Shown: in pieces, positions 1 to 8,981 of the stretch
Position numbering within the stretch: the stretch's first letter is position 1
Layout of the letters: each line of letters starts with the position of its first letter
Assembly (NCBI RefSeq): GCF_006716425.1
Contig: NZ_VFOZ01000001.1
Location: 2,170,001 to 2,234,000 of the forward strand
From: Actinoallomurus bryophytorum
GTDB taxonomy: Bacteria > Actinomycetota > Actinomycetes > Streptosporangiales > Streptosporangiaceae
Reading direction: 5' to 3'
DNA: 64,000 bases
Program-made: the position numbers and the translations under genes
Notes under the pieces: model-generated
The model's database searches: none
What the model was told of the DNA's origin: nothing
What the model saw: the letters and a program-made list of their open reading frames with translations, nothing else

Positions 1-142
1 CGTGCACCGCAGTCCCCTCCCCTGGGTCATCCCCTGCGCCGTCGTCCCGCCCTCCGGGAAGCGGGTCAGGCTCTACAATCGGATTAGTACCTCGCGCTCG
101 CATACCTGGCGACCATGAGGAACTGGGGGAGCATGCCCGCCT

Positions 143-742
143 TCAGGATCTCCCGGTTGCCCGTCCATTAGCTCCGGGATCTGGGGTGTCCCAGTCGGAG
201 ACGAACCGGGTGACCGCTCCGGTCGCCGGGTCGTACGAGCGCCGTTCGATGGCGCAGATGTCGGCTCCATAGACGTGGATCCCGACGGTGGGCACATCGC
301 CGACGGCCGCGACGGCGTGGACGTCGTCGTCGGTCGTGCAGCACACGGTGACCTGGCCGGGCTCCCACACGTTCTCCCCGGCGGGCTTGAGAGGGCGGCC
401 CGCATCGGCGGCCGTGGGCTTGTCGTAGCGGAACTCGTGTTCGGATCCCGAGTGGATTCCGGCCACGCCCCACGTCTCGTGTCCGTGCACGGGCGTGCGC
501 TGACCGACGTTCCAGACGACTGCGGCCAGGCACCAGCCGTGGTCGGGAGCGATGTAGAGCGGTTAGTTGACGTGGTGATCGTTCGACGGCCGTGTGACCT
601 CGGGTGGGAGCCGGTAGTCGCCCGCCAAGAGGGCGGACAGCAGGTCCGCGACCCGCTTGGTGATCTCGTGCTCGTCATCGGTGCTGCCGACCACGGACTC
701 CACATCGTCGATGAAGGTCTGCAGGGCGCCATCGGGTCTCAT
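143..742 (-). pseudogene. Cysteine-dioxygenase-like cupin, interrupted by an in-frame stop
   Basis: The frame reads as a metal-dependent beta-helix (cupin) enzyme resembling thiol dioxygenases. The upstream part ends NDHHVN; the downstream part has TPVHGHETWG, a plausible metal-binding His motif, and HSGSEHEF. A TAA codon at 563-565 separates the two halves without any frame change; the next codons read PLYIAPDHGWC, which joins smoothly, so one sense codon (probably Tyr) became a stop. The ATG at 742 follows an AAGGGAG ribosome site; a GTG at 760 overlaps the end of the preceding reductase gene. About 199 codons would be the intact length. A sequencing error is possible but the neighbouring gene is also broken, which favours real decay. 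Confidence 0.7.
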
Positions 743-756
743 GGTGATCTCCCTTG

Positions 757-1363
757 TCACGGCAGCACGCGATAGGTCAGGTGCGTGATCGGGCCTGCCG
801 CTCGCGACTCCACCTGCTCGAGGTTCAGCGACGGAACGCCGTCGAACAGCCGCGTGCCGGCGCCGAGCGTGATCGGCATGATGCGCAGCCGCAGCTCGTC
901 GATCAGGCCGGCGGCGAGGTACTGATTGATGGTGGTCGCTCCGCCGTGGATGGAGATGTTGCCGTCCCCTGCCGCCTCACGCGCCCGTTCGAACGCGGCC
1001 TTGATCCCGTCGGTGACGAAGTAGAAGGTGGTGCCGCCCTCCATCGGCTGCGGGTCGCGCGGGTAGTGCGTGAGCACGAAGACCGGGGCGTGGTACGGCG
1101 GGTTGTCCCCCCACCAGCCCTTCCCACTCGCCGCGCACCGGGCCGAACATGTTGCGGCCCATGATGAACGCCTTGGTCTCCGCCAGCCAGTCGGCCTGGA
1201 GCCGGGCCTCCTCCGGATCATCCATCCATGAGTGGAGCTTGGAGCCCCAGCCGTCGCCGCCGTCATGGCCGAACGGGCGCTCCTCGGTCTGGTTGAGCCC
1301 GGCAGAGTATCCGTCGACCGAAATCGAGAGATCACAGGTCACCTTGCCCGAACGTGTGGTCAT
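757..1363 (-). pseudogene. RibD C-terminal/DHFR-like reductase, frameshifted
   Basis: The N-terminal part (MTTRSGKVTCDLSISVDGY) and the C-terminal part (ISIHGGATTINQYLAAGL, then LRIMPITLGAGTRLF) are classic for the dihydrofolate-reductase-like RibD_C family of NADPH-dependent reductases. They lie in different frames. At 1118-1120 the minus strand has GGG where GG would give EGWWGDNP; the extra base puts the gene out of frame. The ATG at 1363 was chosen because the family begins here, although the open frame extends upstream to 1471. The gene sits directly before the broken cupin with overlapping ends, so both look like members of one inactivated operon. The substrate is unknown. Confidence 0.72.
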
Positions 1364-1463
1364 CGCTCCGTCCTCTTCGCGGTGGGCATCGCTCAAGGAT
1401 GGAGCAGGCAAGACATGACGTCTAATGACAATCCTGCGGGACTCACATCGATATTCTCGATTA

Positions 1464-2333
1464 ATGCTCAACCTGGTCCACCTGAAGGTCCTGTCCGCTG
1501 TGGCCCGGCACGGCTCGGTGACCGAAGCGGCGAAGCACCTGCACTACTCCCAGTCCTCGGTGAGCCACCACCTGTCCCGCCTGGAGGCGGCCACCAGCGC
1601 CAAACTCGTTCAGCGGATCGGCCGCGGAATCCGGCTGACGCCCGAAGGCCACCTGCTGGCCAACCGCGCCGCCGAGATCCTCGGACGCGTCGACGCGGCG
1701 ACCAACGAGCTGGCGGCACAGGTCGGCCTGCAGTCCGGCCGGGTCCGCCTGGCCGCCAACGCGTCCACGCTGAGCACGATCGTGCCGAAGGCGGCCGCCT
1801 CACTGACCGAGGCGTACCCGGGAATCGAGCTGAGCCTCTTCGACCGCCACCCCGTCGAAGCGCTGCAGATGCTGCGGCACGGCGAAATCGACGTCGCGCT
1901 CGTCTTCCGCCACGCCGACGACCCGGTCGAGGACGAGGGATTCCGCCTCGTTCACGTCGGCGATGACGCGATCTACCTCATCAGCCGGCAACCAGACGAC
2001 AGCCTCGCCAACCACCGCCTCTCCTCCTGGATCGGCGGTTGCGACCGGTGCCAGGCCGAGCTGAACGCGATGTGCCGGCACGAGGGCTTCACCCCCCGCA
2101 TCGGCTCGCACAGCGACGACATGGTCGTCGTGCAGACCCTCGTCGCCGCCGGCGCGGGCGTCACCACCCTGCCCGGCCATGCGCTGCAAGCCCACCGTCG
2201 CGAGGACATCCACGCCACCGACACCGGCTTCCGCCGACAGATCCACGCCGCGACCTACGGCGACCCACCCGACCCACCTGCCGTGGCCGCCGTCCTGACC
2301 GCCCTGACCGAGGCGGCCAACCCGCCTGAGTAG
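1464..2333 (+). CDS. LysR-family transcriptional regulator
   Basis: This 289-residue protein has an N-terminal winged helix-turn-helix (about residues 1-60: VLSAVARHGSVTEAAKHLHY, then QSSVSHHLSRLE) and a periplasmic-binding-like effector domain (about 90-280, with LAANASTLSTIVPKAA and VVVQTLVAAGAGVTTLPG). That layout and length are standard for LysR regulators. The ATG at 1464 matches the usual LysR N-terminus; an in-frame upstream start at 1425 would add 13 residues. It is divergent from the two broken enzyme genes, so it may once have controlled them, which is inference. The effector is unknown. Confidence 0.88.
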   Translation: MLNLVHLKVLSAVARHGSVTEAAKHLHYSQSSVSHHLSRLEAATSAKLVQRIGRGIRLTPEGHLLANRAAEILGRVDAATNELAAQVGLQSGRVRLAANASTLSTIVPKAAASLTEAYPGIELSLFDRHPVEALQMLRHGEIDVALVFRHADDPVEDEGFRLVHVGDDAIYLISRQPDDSLANHRLSSWIGGCDRCQAELNAMCRHEGFTPRIGSHSDDMVVVQTLVAAGAGVTTLPGHALQAHRREDIHATDTGFRRQIHAATYGDPPDPPAVAAVLTALTEAANPPE

Positions 2334-2413
2334 GGCCGCTCCGCTATGGCCTAGTGGCGCCCTCGGCGGGCGCCTTCCGTGGCCCGCTGCCGCTTCCTCC
2401 GGCGGCAACACAA

Positions 2414-2821
2414 TTAGCCGCCGTAGCCGATCGCGGTCGCGATGTGCATCGCATCATGGAGATGGCCATCCCGGACCTTGCTCTTGCCGGAGTTGGGCAA
2501 CATGATCGAAAACACGGCGTCGACGCGGTTGGCATCTTCCTCGCTCGCGAGGAAGGAGGTGCCGGCGAAGGAATGATCGAGCACCGCCACGCCGAACGCT
2601 TCCGGGTCGGAGGAGCTAGCGGCCATGAGTGCAGCGCGCTTCTCCTCCGGGGCAGCTGAAAGCTCGAAATCCATCGTGTCGGATCGCTGTAGCCGGATCC
2701 AATCCTCGCGGTGAAGACGGCGAAGACGGGTCGCTGCATCATCGGTTGCATCGATGATTTCTGTATCGATGAAGAACGGCAGCTTTGCCAGGTTCTTGTT
2801 AGCCGATGGGCGAAGTTGCAC
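2414..2821 (-). CDS. PIN-like domain protein, probably C-terminally truncated
   Basis: The 135-residue product begins with PFFIDTEIIDAT and ends with DGHLHDAMHIATAIGYGG. The final motif resembles the acidic DA-hIATAI segment of PIN-type ribonucleases, which normally continues with a strand and helix after Gly-Gly. Here a TAA follows at once, so the fold probably lacks its last elements. The start is a GTG without a convincing ribosome site. No antitoxin partner lies beside it. It may be a decaying toxin-like gene; the family call rests on motif shape only. Confidence 0.45.
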   Translation of the reverse strand: MQLRPSANKNLAKLPFFIDTEIIDATDDAATRLRRLHREDWIRLQRSDTMDFELSAAPEEKRAALMAASSSDPEAFGVAVLDHSFAGTSFLASEEDANRVDAVFSIMLPNSGKSKVRDGHLHDAMHIATAIGYGG

Positions 2822-2910
2822 GTCTAAAGCCTAGTGACACCGTCTTACAGCCCATAGCCAATGGTCAGCTCGGGCACAGCGTCACAGGCGGGGGACGTTG
2901 CCGTCAAAAA

Positions 2911-2937
2911 CGCCCCGGGCCGTATGGCTCCGGGGCG
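2911..2937. terminator. GC-rich hairpin, probable intrinsic terminator
   Basis: CGCCCCGG (2911-2918) pairs perfectly with CCGGGGCG (2930-2937) around an 11-nt loop. An A-run precedes it, which on the minus strand would be a short T-tract after the stem. It sits just outside the tRNA-Phe half copy, between the PIN-like gene and the response regulator. Confidence 0.55.
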
Positions 2938-2952
2938 TCTTGGCTGTTCAGA

Positions 2953-2999
2953 GGCGGTGGGCAGGGGCGGGGTCGAACCGCCGACCTTCCGCTTTTCAG
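2953..2999 (-). repeat. 47-bp direct repeat of the tRNA-Phe 3' half (att-like scar)
   Basis: These 47 bases are identical to 6548-6594, the part of the tRNA-Phe(GAA) gene from the anticodon loop through the T arm and acceptor 3' strand plus a few flanking bases. Identity stops at base 3000, so there is no second functional tRNA. Duplicated tRNA 3' ends mark the distal att site of elements integrated by tyrosine recombinases. A decayed integrase lies beside the intact tRNA, in the expected arrangement. Confidence 0.8.
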
Positions 3000-3140
3000 A
3001 AGTGACATCATCCCTGCTCGTGGCACCCGAGCCGAGGTCAGACGGTGCTCGACGTGTGCCCATGTGAGCCGTTGGAAGGGGACGTTGTCGTCAACGTTGT
3101 CGTCAGGTCTCGCGTTGCCAACGAGGTGCTGATGCCTTGT

Positions 3141-3812
3141 TCAGGGTGCGGGGGTGATCAGGCCGGTTTCGTAGGCGATGATGACCAGTTGGGCGCGGTC
3201 CCGGGCGTGGAGCTTGGCCAGCAGGCGGCCCACGTAGGTCTTCACGGTGGCGAGGCTGAGGTGCAGTTGTCCGGCGATGTCGGTGTTGGACAGGCCGCGG
3301 GCGATCAGCGTGAGGACCTGGCGTTCCCGCTCAGTGATGTGTTCCAGGTCGCGCGGTGGTGGAAGTCCGGGCTGGGGCTGGCGGACGAACTCGGCGATGA
3401 GGCGCCGGGTCACAGTAGGGGCCAGTAGGGCTTCTCCAGTCGCGACTATGCGGATGGCGTTGAGCAGATCGGCGGGCGGGGTGTCCTTGAGCAGGAATCC
3501 GGCGGCGCCGGCGCGCAGGGCCGAGAAGACGTAACCGTCCAGATCGAACATGGTGAGGATGAGGACCCGCACTCCCGCCGTCTCTGGAGCATGATTGATC
3601 TGGCGGGTGGCCTCGATGCCGTCTATGTCGGGCATGCGGACATCCATGAGGACGACATCAGGCAGGAGAGCGTGAGCGAGTTCGACGGTCTCGCGTCCGG
3701 TGGCGGCCTCGCCGACCACGGTAAGGCCGGTCGCCGTTTCGATGAGGGCGCGGAAGCTGCCGCGCAACAGGGCCTGGTCGTCGGCGACGAGCACCCTCAC
3801 CGGGCTGGTCAC
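3141..3812 (-). CDS. NarL/LuxR-type response regulator
   Basis: The 223-residue protein has a receiver domain (residues 1-125: VLVADDQALLRGSF acidic pocket, VVLMDVRMPDIDG with the phosphoacceptor Asp, TMFD and the Lys in LLKDTPP) and a C-terminal LuxR helix-turn-helix (about 150-215: ITERERQVLTLIARGLSNTD). Its GTG start overlaps the stop of the upstream kinase gene as GTGA, so the pair is translationally coupled. The two genes form a complete two-component system. It lies inside the tRNA-Phe-flanked scar and may have arrived with that element. Confidence 0.95.
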   Translation of the reverse strand: MTSPVRVLVADDQALLRGSFRALIETATGLTVVGEAATGRETVELAHALLPDVVLMDVRMPDIDGIEATRQINHAPETAGVRVLILTMFDLDGYVFSALRAGAAGFLLKDTPPADLLNAIRIVATGEALLAPTVTRRLIAEFVRQPQPGLPPPRDLEHITERERQVLTLIARGLSNTDIAGQLHLSLATVKTYVGRLLAKLHARDRAQLVIIAYETGLITPAP

Positions 3813-5008
3813 CTGCCGCCACCCGCGTGGGAAGCCTGAGCAGGACGGTAGTGGAGAACCGCCGTCACGGCGAACCCGCCCTCGGGCCGGGGGCCGGCTG
3901 TGAGCCTCCCGCCGTACATGGCGACGCGTTCACGCATCCCGACCAACCCATGCCCGCCGGAGTCCAGCCGCGCGGAAGGGCGTTCGGGGCCGTCATCGAT
4001 CACCTCGATGCTCACCTGATCAGAGGTCACGTTCAACGTGGCCAGGCATCGGGTGGGGGCGGCGTGTCTGACCACGTTAGTAAGAGCTTCCTGAACGATG
4101 CGGTAGATGGTGAGCTGCAACGCTTCCGGGAGATCCTGATGGTCGGGAACCGTGAGTTCGACCTCGACGCCTGAGGCCGCCGCGAGTTCGGCGAGTTCGG
4201 CGAGCCCGGTAAGGCCAGGTGGGGTGAGATCACTGCTGTTGTCGGTGTCCTGGCGCAAGACGTCGAGTAGGCGGCGCATCTCGGTGAGCGCGTCACGGCT
4301 CGTGGCCTCGATCACGCGCAGCGCGTCGCGAGCCTCGTCGGGCCGCGCTTCTGCAATGTGGTTGGCGACTCCGGCTTTGACCGCGATCAACCCCATGCCG
4401 TGAGTGACCACGTCGTGCAGCTCACGAGCGATTCGCAACCGCTCGTCGATGACGAGCTGACGGAGCCGTTGTGCCTCTAGGCATGCCGTGTCCCACCGGC
4501 GGCCTCGTATCAGATGCCCGATCAGCCAGGCACCGGTCAGCAACACCCAGGCGGCCGCCGTCCACCCGACCGCCGGCACCAGACCGAACCGAGGATGAAT
4601 GATCTGGCCGATCCAGATGGCCGCCGTCGCAGCGGCCAGGCACCATCCCAGCGCACCGGCCGAGCGGCGTGCCGGCGACACCACCGTGACTGGATACAGC
4701 GTCAGCGCGGCCGCGAGGAACGGATCCCATAGGACACCAGACACCGCCGCAATGCCTGAGACGACCATCGCGCCCTGCAAGGCGCGTTGCGGGTAACGGC
4801 GGCGCATCGCCACGGCTGCGGCAAGAAGCACGGCGGCCCCACACGAGGTCAGGAACGGCAGCGTGAACCCCGGGCGATCCTTGAGCATGTTCCCGGCTAC
4901 CATCACGCCGGCCAGCGCCAGCACTGCGGCCACTACGCCGTCGAGGACACGCAGGTGTCCTCGACCCAGACGGCGCATTTGCAGGGATTCAAAGCCGGAT
5001 TCGTCCAC
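3809..5008 (-). CDS. Sensor histidine kinase, HisKA_3 type
   Basis: The 399-residue membrane protein has about five hydrophobic segments in residues 20-170, a dimerisation/phosphoacceptor helix with ERLRIARELHDVVTHGMG (catalytic His in ELHD), and a C-terminal ATPase domain with the N-box TIYRIVQEALTNVVRHA and glycine box GGHGLVGMRERV. This is the NarX/DesK-like class that pairs with LuxR-type regulators, and its partner overlaps it by four bases. An internal Met at residue 11 is a possible alternative start. The signal sensed cannot be read from the sequence. The divergent membrane protein at 5176 may be a target. Confidence 0.94.
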   Translation of the reverse strand: MDESGFESLQMRRLGRGHLRVLDGVVAAVLALAGVMVAGNMLKDRPGFTLPFLTSCGAAVLLAAAVAMRRRYPQRALQGAMVVSGIAAVSGVLWDPFLAAALTLYPVTVVSPARRSAGALGWCLAAATAAIWIGQIIHPRFGLVPAVGWTAAAWVLLTGAWLIGHLIRGRRWDTACLEAQRLRQLVIDERLRIARELHDVVTHGMGLIAVKAGVANHIAEARPDEARDALRVIEATSRDALTEMRRLLDVLRQDTDNSSDLTPPGLTGLAELAELAAASGVEVELTVPDHQDLPEALQLTIYRIVQEALTNVVRHAAPTRCLATLNVTSDQVSIEVIDDGPERPSARLDSGGHGLVGMRERVAMYGGRLTAGPRPEGGFAVTAVLHYRPAQASHAGGGR

Positions 5009-5175
5009 GGGTCACACGCTAACCGCACAGGTCACCGACCGCATCGGACCAACGTGGATCACCCCTGGGGCCTACAGCGGCTCGCGGATCGGCTTGCTGT
5101 GTCCTCACTGGAGTGATCCGAAATGTCCATGCCGGGCCGATTCGCGGTGCAGTGCTTACCAGGCACGGTGTGGCC

Positions 5176-5892
5176 ATGCCTTCACCACACGATGCCTACG
5201 TGTTCCCGGGCCGCTGGCTCGCCGGAGCCTCACTGCTCCTTGGTCCCGCGCTCCTGCTCGCTGGAGTGCTGCTACGGGTTCGCTTTCATTTCTTCTTCCC
5301 CGACCAGCTCGCCGCCTACGACGAGCACCCGACGTTGATGACCGTCTCCTACAGCGCCTTCGCCGCGGGCACCGTCGTGATGTGCCCGGCAGTCATCGCT
5401 CTGGCCACCCGCATCGGAGCCTTCCGGCCGACCTGGGCCGCGTTCGGCGGCACCCTCGCGTTGGTAGGGCTGTTCGCCCGCACCTTCCACGCCGGCATCG
5501 ATCACCTGGCGTTCCAACTCGTCGACGTCCAGGGCCGGTCCGTGGCCACCACCGCCGTCGCCGATTCCTACCAGGGCTTCCACATCTTCCAGTACGCTTC
5601 TTTCGCGATCATGCTCGGCTGGATCGTGCTTGCCGCGGGCGCCTGGCGCACGGGCGTTCTGGGGCGGCCGAGTTGCCTCTGCCTGTCACTCACTTCGGCC
5701 CTTCCCCTAGGTGTGCTGAAAGGTACGACCCCCCTGTCGATCGTCGCCATCGTCGCGCTGTGCGTAGCGCTCGCACCCTTCGGACTCAAGATCCTTCTCG
5801 ACGGTCCCCGCCCCACTCGCCGATCGGTGGCCCACCTCGCCGTTAGCATCGCGCTGGTCGTCATTCTCGGGGCCGTCTCTTCTCTAGGCTGA
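5176..5892 (+). CDS. Multi-pass membrane protein of unknown function
   Basis: The 238-residue product has six or seven hydrophobic stretches (for example WLAGASLLLGPALLLAGVLL, AALALVGLF-like segment, FAIMLGWIVLAAGAW, SIVAIVALCVALAPFG and the C-terminal AVSIALVVILGAVSSLG). No catalytic motif is visible. The ATG at 5176 was preferred over 5113 because it leads directly into a soluble start and the first membrane segment. It is transcribed away from the histidine kinase gene, whose intergenic region could serve both. It lies within the tRNA-Phe scar. Confidence 0.75.
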   Translation: MPSPHDAYVFPGRWLAGASLLLGPALLLAGVLLRVRFHFFFPDQLAAYDEHPTLMTVSYSAFAAGTVVMCPAVIALATRIGAFRPTWAAFGGTLALVGLFARTFHAGIDHLAFQLVDVQGRSVATTAVADSYQGFHIFQYASFAIMLGWIVLAAGAWRTGVLGRPSCLCLSLTSALPLGVLKGTTPLSIVAIVALCVALAPFGLKILLDGPRPTRRSVAHLAVSIALVVILGAVSSLG

Positions 5893-6129
5893 CCAGCGCC
5901 GCCGGGATGCCCGCCCGGCACTCAGCGCCGCAAACATCCGGCGTGGCTTCCGTAACAACTGGGCGAACTCGGCTTCCCCCGAAGTCGGCACGGAATGGAC
6001 CGACAACGGCGCCCGCCGCGAACAGCGCCAGCTCAAAGCACGTCCCGAAAGCAATGGCGCCGAGCTCCCACAGCAGACCACCGTTGACCAAGGTCCTGTG
6101 GCAGCACCTGACAATGTTCGACCTCGGTC

Positions 6130-6477
6130 CCAGAGGGACGCGTATTCGGCGGCGTACGCGGTGGCGAATTCGCGACGATCACCTACCGGCGCGCGTGGGA
6201 CAACGCCCGTAAAGCCGACGCTGAGTACGCTTCACCCCTCGCCCGGCACGTCTACCACCTCCGCCACGCTGCGTCTCCCTATGGCTCAACGGAAGCGTCC
6301 CCTACCCAGGTCGCAGAATGAGCAGAACACGGCGTCTCCGTCCTGCTCAAGGTCTGCGCCAGGTGCATCGAGGGTCAATACGAGATTGCCAAGCGCCGCG
6401 TCGAGGCAGCTCTCCGGGGCTGAAACGTGGGCACGTATTGGGCACAGCCGCCCACCGCCACCCGTTGACGGCCGAAC
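6130..6477 (+). pseudogene. Decayed C-terminal part of a tyrosine integrase
   Basis: One frame reads VFGGVRGGEF, then TYRRAWDNARK, SPLARHVYHLRHA, TQVAE-stop-AEHGVSVLLKV, CIEGQYEIAKRRVEAALRG-stop, NVGTYWAQ. This follows the catalytic half of actinomycete phage-type integrases (LRHA box, then the AGH box and terminal region). The TGA in TQVAE-stop-A replaces an expected Trp, and a stretch reading WLNGSVP is in a shifted frame between LRHAASP and PTQVAE, so two compensating frameshifts are present. The gene ends about 75 bp from tRNA-Phe, as expected for an integrase that used that tRNA as its target. It cannot be functional. Confidence 0.8.
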
Positions 6478-6552
6478 ACAACCGGACACATAGCGAACAG
6501 CGCCCAACCTCGTTCACGGAGGTCAGACGCTGTTTCCAATGATCTTGGGCGG

Positions 6553-6626
6553 TGGGCAGGGGCGGGGTCGAACCGCCGACCTTCCGCTTTTCAGGCGGAC
6601 GCTCGTACCGACTGAGCTACCTGCCC
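6553..6626 (-). tRNA. tRNA-Phe (GAA)
   Basis: A complete cloverleaf reads on the minus strand: acceptor GGGCAGG/CCTGCCC, D arm GCTC/GAGC, anticodon stem TCCGC/GCGGA with loop CTGAAAA (anticodon GAA), and T arm GGCGG/CCGCC with TTCGA. CCA is not encoded. Its 3' half is duplicated at 2953-2999. Confidence 0.97.
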
Positions 6627-6650
6627 GCGCGGCGCCCGAAGGCGCCTCAG

Positions 6651-6725
6651 CGGTCCTGACGGGATTTGAACCCGCGGCCTCCACCTTGACAGGGTGGCGA
6701 GCACTCCTAGCTGCTCCACAGGACC
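6651..6725 (-). tRNA. tRNA-Asp (GTC)
   Basis: The minus strand gives acceptor GGTCCTG/CAGGACC, anticodon stem CCACC/GGTGG with loop CTGTCAA (anticodon GTC), and T arm GCGGG/CCCGT with TTCAAAT. CCA is not encoded. It lies 24 bp upstream of tRNA-Phe in the same transcription direction. Confidence 0.96.
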
Positions 6726-6752
6726 TTGCAACTGCTACCCCGAAGGGTATCG

Positions 6753-6825
6753 TGCCCCCAACGGGATTCGAACCCGCGCTGCCGCCTTGAAAGGGCGGAG
6801 TCCTAGGCCGCTAGACGATGGGGAC
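6753..6825 (-). tRNA. tRNA-Glu (TTC)
   Basis: The minus strand gives acceptor GTCCCCA/TGGGGGC, anticodon stem CCGCC/GGCGG with loop CTTTCAA (anticodon TTC), and T loop TTCGAAT. It is first in the Glu-Asp-Phe cluster, a common order in actinomycetes. CCA is not encoded. Confidence 0.96.
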
Positions 6826-6922
6826 CTGACGGCGGTGGCCGCCGTTTTGCCCTTGCCGCCTGCCGTCGGGGACTCCGCAAGCATAGGGGACAACCGCCCC
6901 AACCACCAAAGTGATTCCCCCG

Positions 6923-8464
6923 CTAACGCGGTCGGCCGGCCTCGCTCGACGGCGCCGCCGGCGATACGGACGGGGGAAGCGGCGTACCTGACGGCGTTTG
7001 GGCAGGTGACGGCGCTATGGGGCGGTCGGGCTTCGGTTCCAGGGTTCGTTCGATCTGGGCCGACGTCAATCCCAGGCCGCCCAGGCGGATGTCGTCCCAG
7101 CCCTGGAGGCGGTGGCTGGTGCGGTTGAAGTAGAGCACCGACATCTCGAACGGGGTCGGTTCCTCGTGTTCCAGGCCGCGCATCCCGGCGCCGCCGGTGG
7201 AGCCCTGGATGAACAGCCGGGTGCCCGACGGCAGGAGACGTGTGGAGCGCCGGTGCATGTGGCCGCTCAGGACGAGTGGCGCGGTGCCGTCGAACGCCTG
7301 GCCCTCGGCCGGGTCGTGGACGAGTACGACGTCCGGCGCGTCGTGGGAGGCGACCATCTGGGCCGCGGCGCCCTGGCCGATCGCGAGCATCTCACGGGCG
7401 TCCACGTCGTCGCCGCGGGTGGTCTTGTCCGGGGTGAAGCGCGGATCGCCGATGCCGAAGATCCGCAGGCCGGCGACGTCCTTGACCTGGTTGTCGAGCA
7501 CCACCGCGTTCTTCTGGCGGCGTACCGACGCTTCGGTGTCGCCGGAGTCGTGGTTGCCGCGGATGAACACGTACGGAACCTTGATCTTTGAGATGTCGTT
7601 CGCGAACTTCTCCTCCGCCGACGAGCCGTGGTCGGTCAGGTCGCCGGTGTCGATCACCATCTGGACGTTGAACTGCTTGGTCACCTGACGGATGACGCTC
7701 CAGGCCACCGGGTTCAGGTGGATGTCGGACACGTGCAGCACCCGGATGGTCGTCGGGTCCGGCTCGTACGTCGGCAGCGTGGACGTCACGTCGTAGAGGC
7801 GCGAGACGTTGCCGATCAGCTGGGCCAGCTGGGCGCGATAGGCCCCAAAGCGGGACACGATGGACTTCGCGTCACCGACGACCTGCGGGGCGCTGGCGAG
7901 GATTCCGGTGAAGCGCGGCTCCGCGACCGACTGCGGGTTGAACGTCACCGCCCCCAGTACGCCGACGGCCAGCAGGCCGTTGAACGCCGCGAGCATCGAC
8001 CACAGGGACCGCTTCCACGTACGGAACACCACGAAACCGGCGAGACCGGCACACAGCAGCGCCGCCGCCACCGCTTTGGCGATCATGACGATGAACCCGT
8101 GCCGGATGTCGGCCCCCACCGTCTGCGAGAGGTGGTCGACGGCGGCCGGGTCCTCTATGAGCTTGCGAGCGGGTTCGGGGCGGATCCGGGTGACCTGTGC
8201 GTCGATGCGTACGGGACCGGCGTGGCTGTCCAGGCGGAGCGTGCCCAGCGGCGGGATGTCGATGACGGTGCCGCCGGAAAGGGACGGGCGGAGGGAGAAC
8301 GTCACATCGGCCGGCCCGATGTCGGTCTTGGCGTTTCCGCCGTACAGCATGCCCAGCCAGCCGGCCATCAGCCCGACGGCGATGATGGCCCCGATACGTG
8401 CGGGCAACCGGACACGCCGCATGCCGGTGAACCGGAGTATTTCTGATTTTGCTCGGGTCAACAC
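6923..8464 (-). CDS. Membrane-anchored metallophosphoesterase
   Basis: The roughly 513-residue protein has N-terminal and mid-region hydrophobic segments (IGAIIAVGLMAGWLGMLYGG; AKAVAAALLCAGLAGFVVF; a third near SMLAAFNGLLAVGVLGAVTF) followed by a calcineurin-like phosphoesterase domain. The metal-binding motifs appear in order: HVSDIHLNP, DTGDLTDHG, RGNHDSG and SGHMHRRS. The C-terminal 50 residues are Pro/Ser-rich. GTG at 8464 was chosen because the longer frame would run into the divergent gene at 8512. Substrate and side of the membrane are not proven; the topology places the catalytic domain after the last helix. Confidence 0.88.
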   Translation of the reverse strand: MLTRAKSEILRFTGMRRVRLPARIGAIIAVGLMAGWLGMLYGGNAKTDIGPADVTFSLRPSLSGGTVIDIPPLGTLRLDSHAGPVRIDAQVTRIRPEPARKLIEDPAAVDHLSQTVGADIRHGFIVMIAKAVAAALLCAGLAGFVVFRTWKRSLWSMLAAFNGLLAVGVLGAVTFNPQSVAEPRFTGILASAPQVVGDAKSIVSRFGAYRAQLAQLIGNVSRLYDVTSTLPTYEPDPTTIRVLHVSDIHLNPVAWSVIRQVTKQFNVQMVIDTGDLTDHGSSAEEKFANDISKIKVPYVFIRGNHDSGDTEASVRRQKNAVVLDNQVKDVAGLRIFGIGDPRFTPDKTTRGDDVDAREMLAIGQGAAAQMVASHDAPDVVLVHDPAEGQAFDGTAPLVLSGHMHRRSTRLLPSGTRLFIQGSTGGAGMRGLEHEEPTPFEMSVLYFNRTSHRLQGWDDIRLGGLGLTSAQIERTLEPKPDRPIAPSPAQTPSGTPLPPSVSPAAPSSEAGRPR

Positions 8465-8511
8465 GTTGGTACCTATGCTCGCTTCCGCCGCTCTCCACGC
8501 ACAATGACAGG

Positions 8512-8871
8512 GTGATCGAGATGAGCCGTGGAGAGTTCGAGGACCTTGTCGGTGAGGCGCTGGACACGATCCCACCTCGGCTCACCCGAGTCATGAAGAA
8601 CGTCGTCATCGTGGTCGAGGACGACGCTCCACCGCAGGTCACCGCGCAAGGCGGCACACTCCTCGGGCTGTACGAAGGAGTGCCGCTGACCGCGCGCGGA
8701 GACACTTACGCGGGCTATCTGCCCGACCGTATAACGATCTTCCGGCGGCCGCTTCTCGCCATCAGTGAGACCCGCGATGACCTGGTACGAGAGGTGCGTG
8801 TCACTGTCGTCCATGAGATCGCCCACCATTTCGGTATCGACGACGAGCGGTTGCACGAACTCGGCTGGTGA
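8512..8871 (+). CDS. Zincin-like metallopeptidase family protein
   Basis: This roughly 119-residue protein ends with VVHEIAHHFGIDDERLHELGW, an HExxHxxGxxD zinc-protease signature, and starts with the typical MSRGEFEDLVGEALDTIPP. That is the short MetX/DUF1025-type metallopeptidase family found throughout actinobacteria. The GTG at 8512 fits the family start; the ATG at 8521 is an alternative. It is divergent from the phosphoesterase with a 47-bp gap. The substrate of this family is not established. Confidence 0.9.
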   Translation: MIEMSRGEFEDLVGEALDTIPPRLTRVMKNVVIVVEDDAPPQVTAQGGTLLGLYEGVPLTARGDTYAGYLPDRITIFRRPLLAISETRDDLVREVRVTVVHEIAHHFGIDDERLHELGW

Positions 8872-8981
8872 TCTGATCAGGCACAATGGGTCACGCTCCA
8901 ACGACGGAGCGTGAGATAATCCTCTGAGACCACCCGGTCACGGAAAGCGACCAGGGCGGCGGCCGCAGTAGAGGAGCGCGC

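Noticed and set aside
2953-2999. Second tRNA-Phe gene
   Set aside because: Only the 3' half is present; the D arm and 5' acceptor strand are missing, so it is an att-like repeat.
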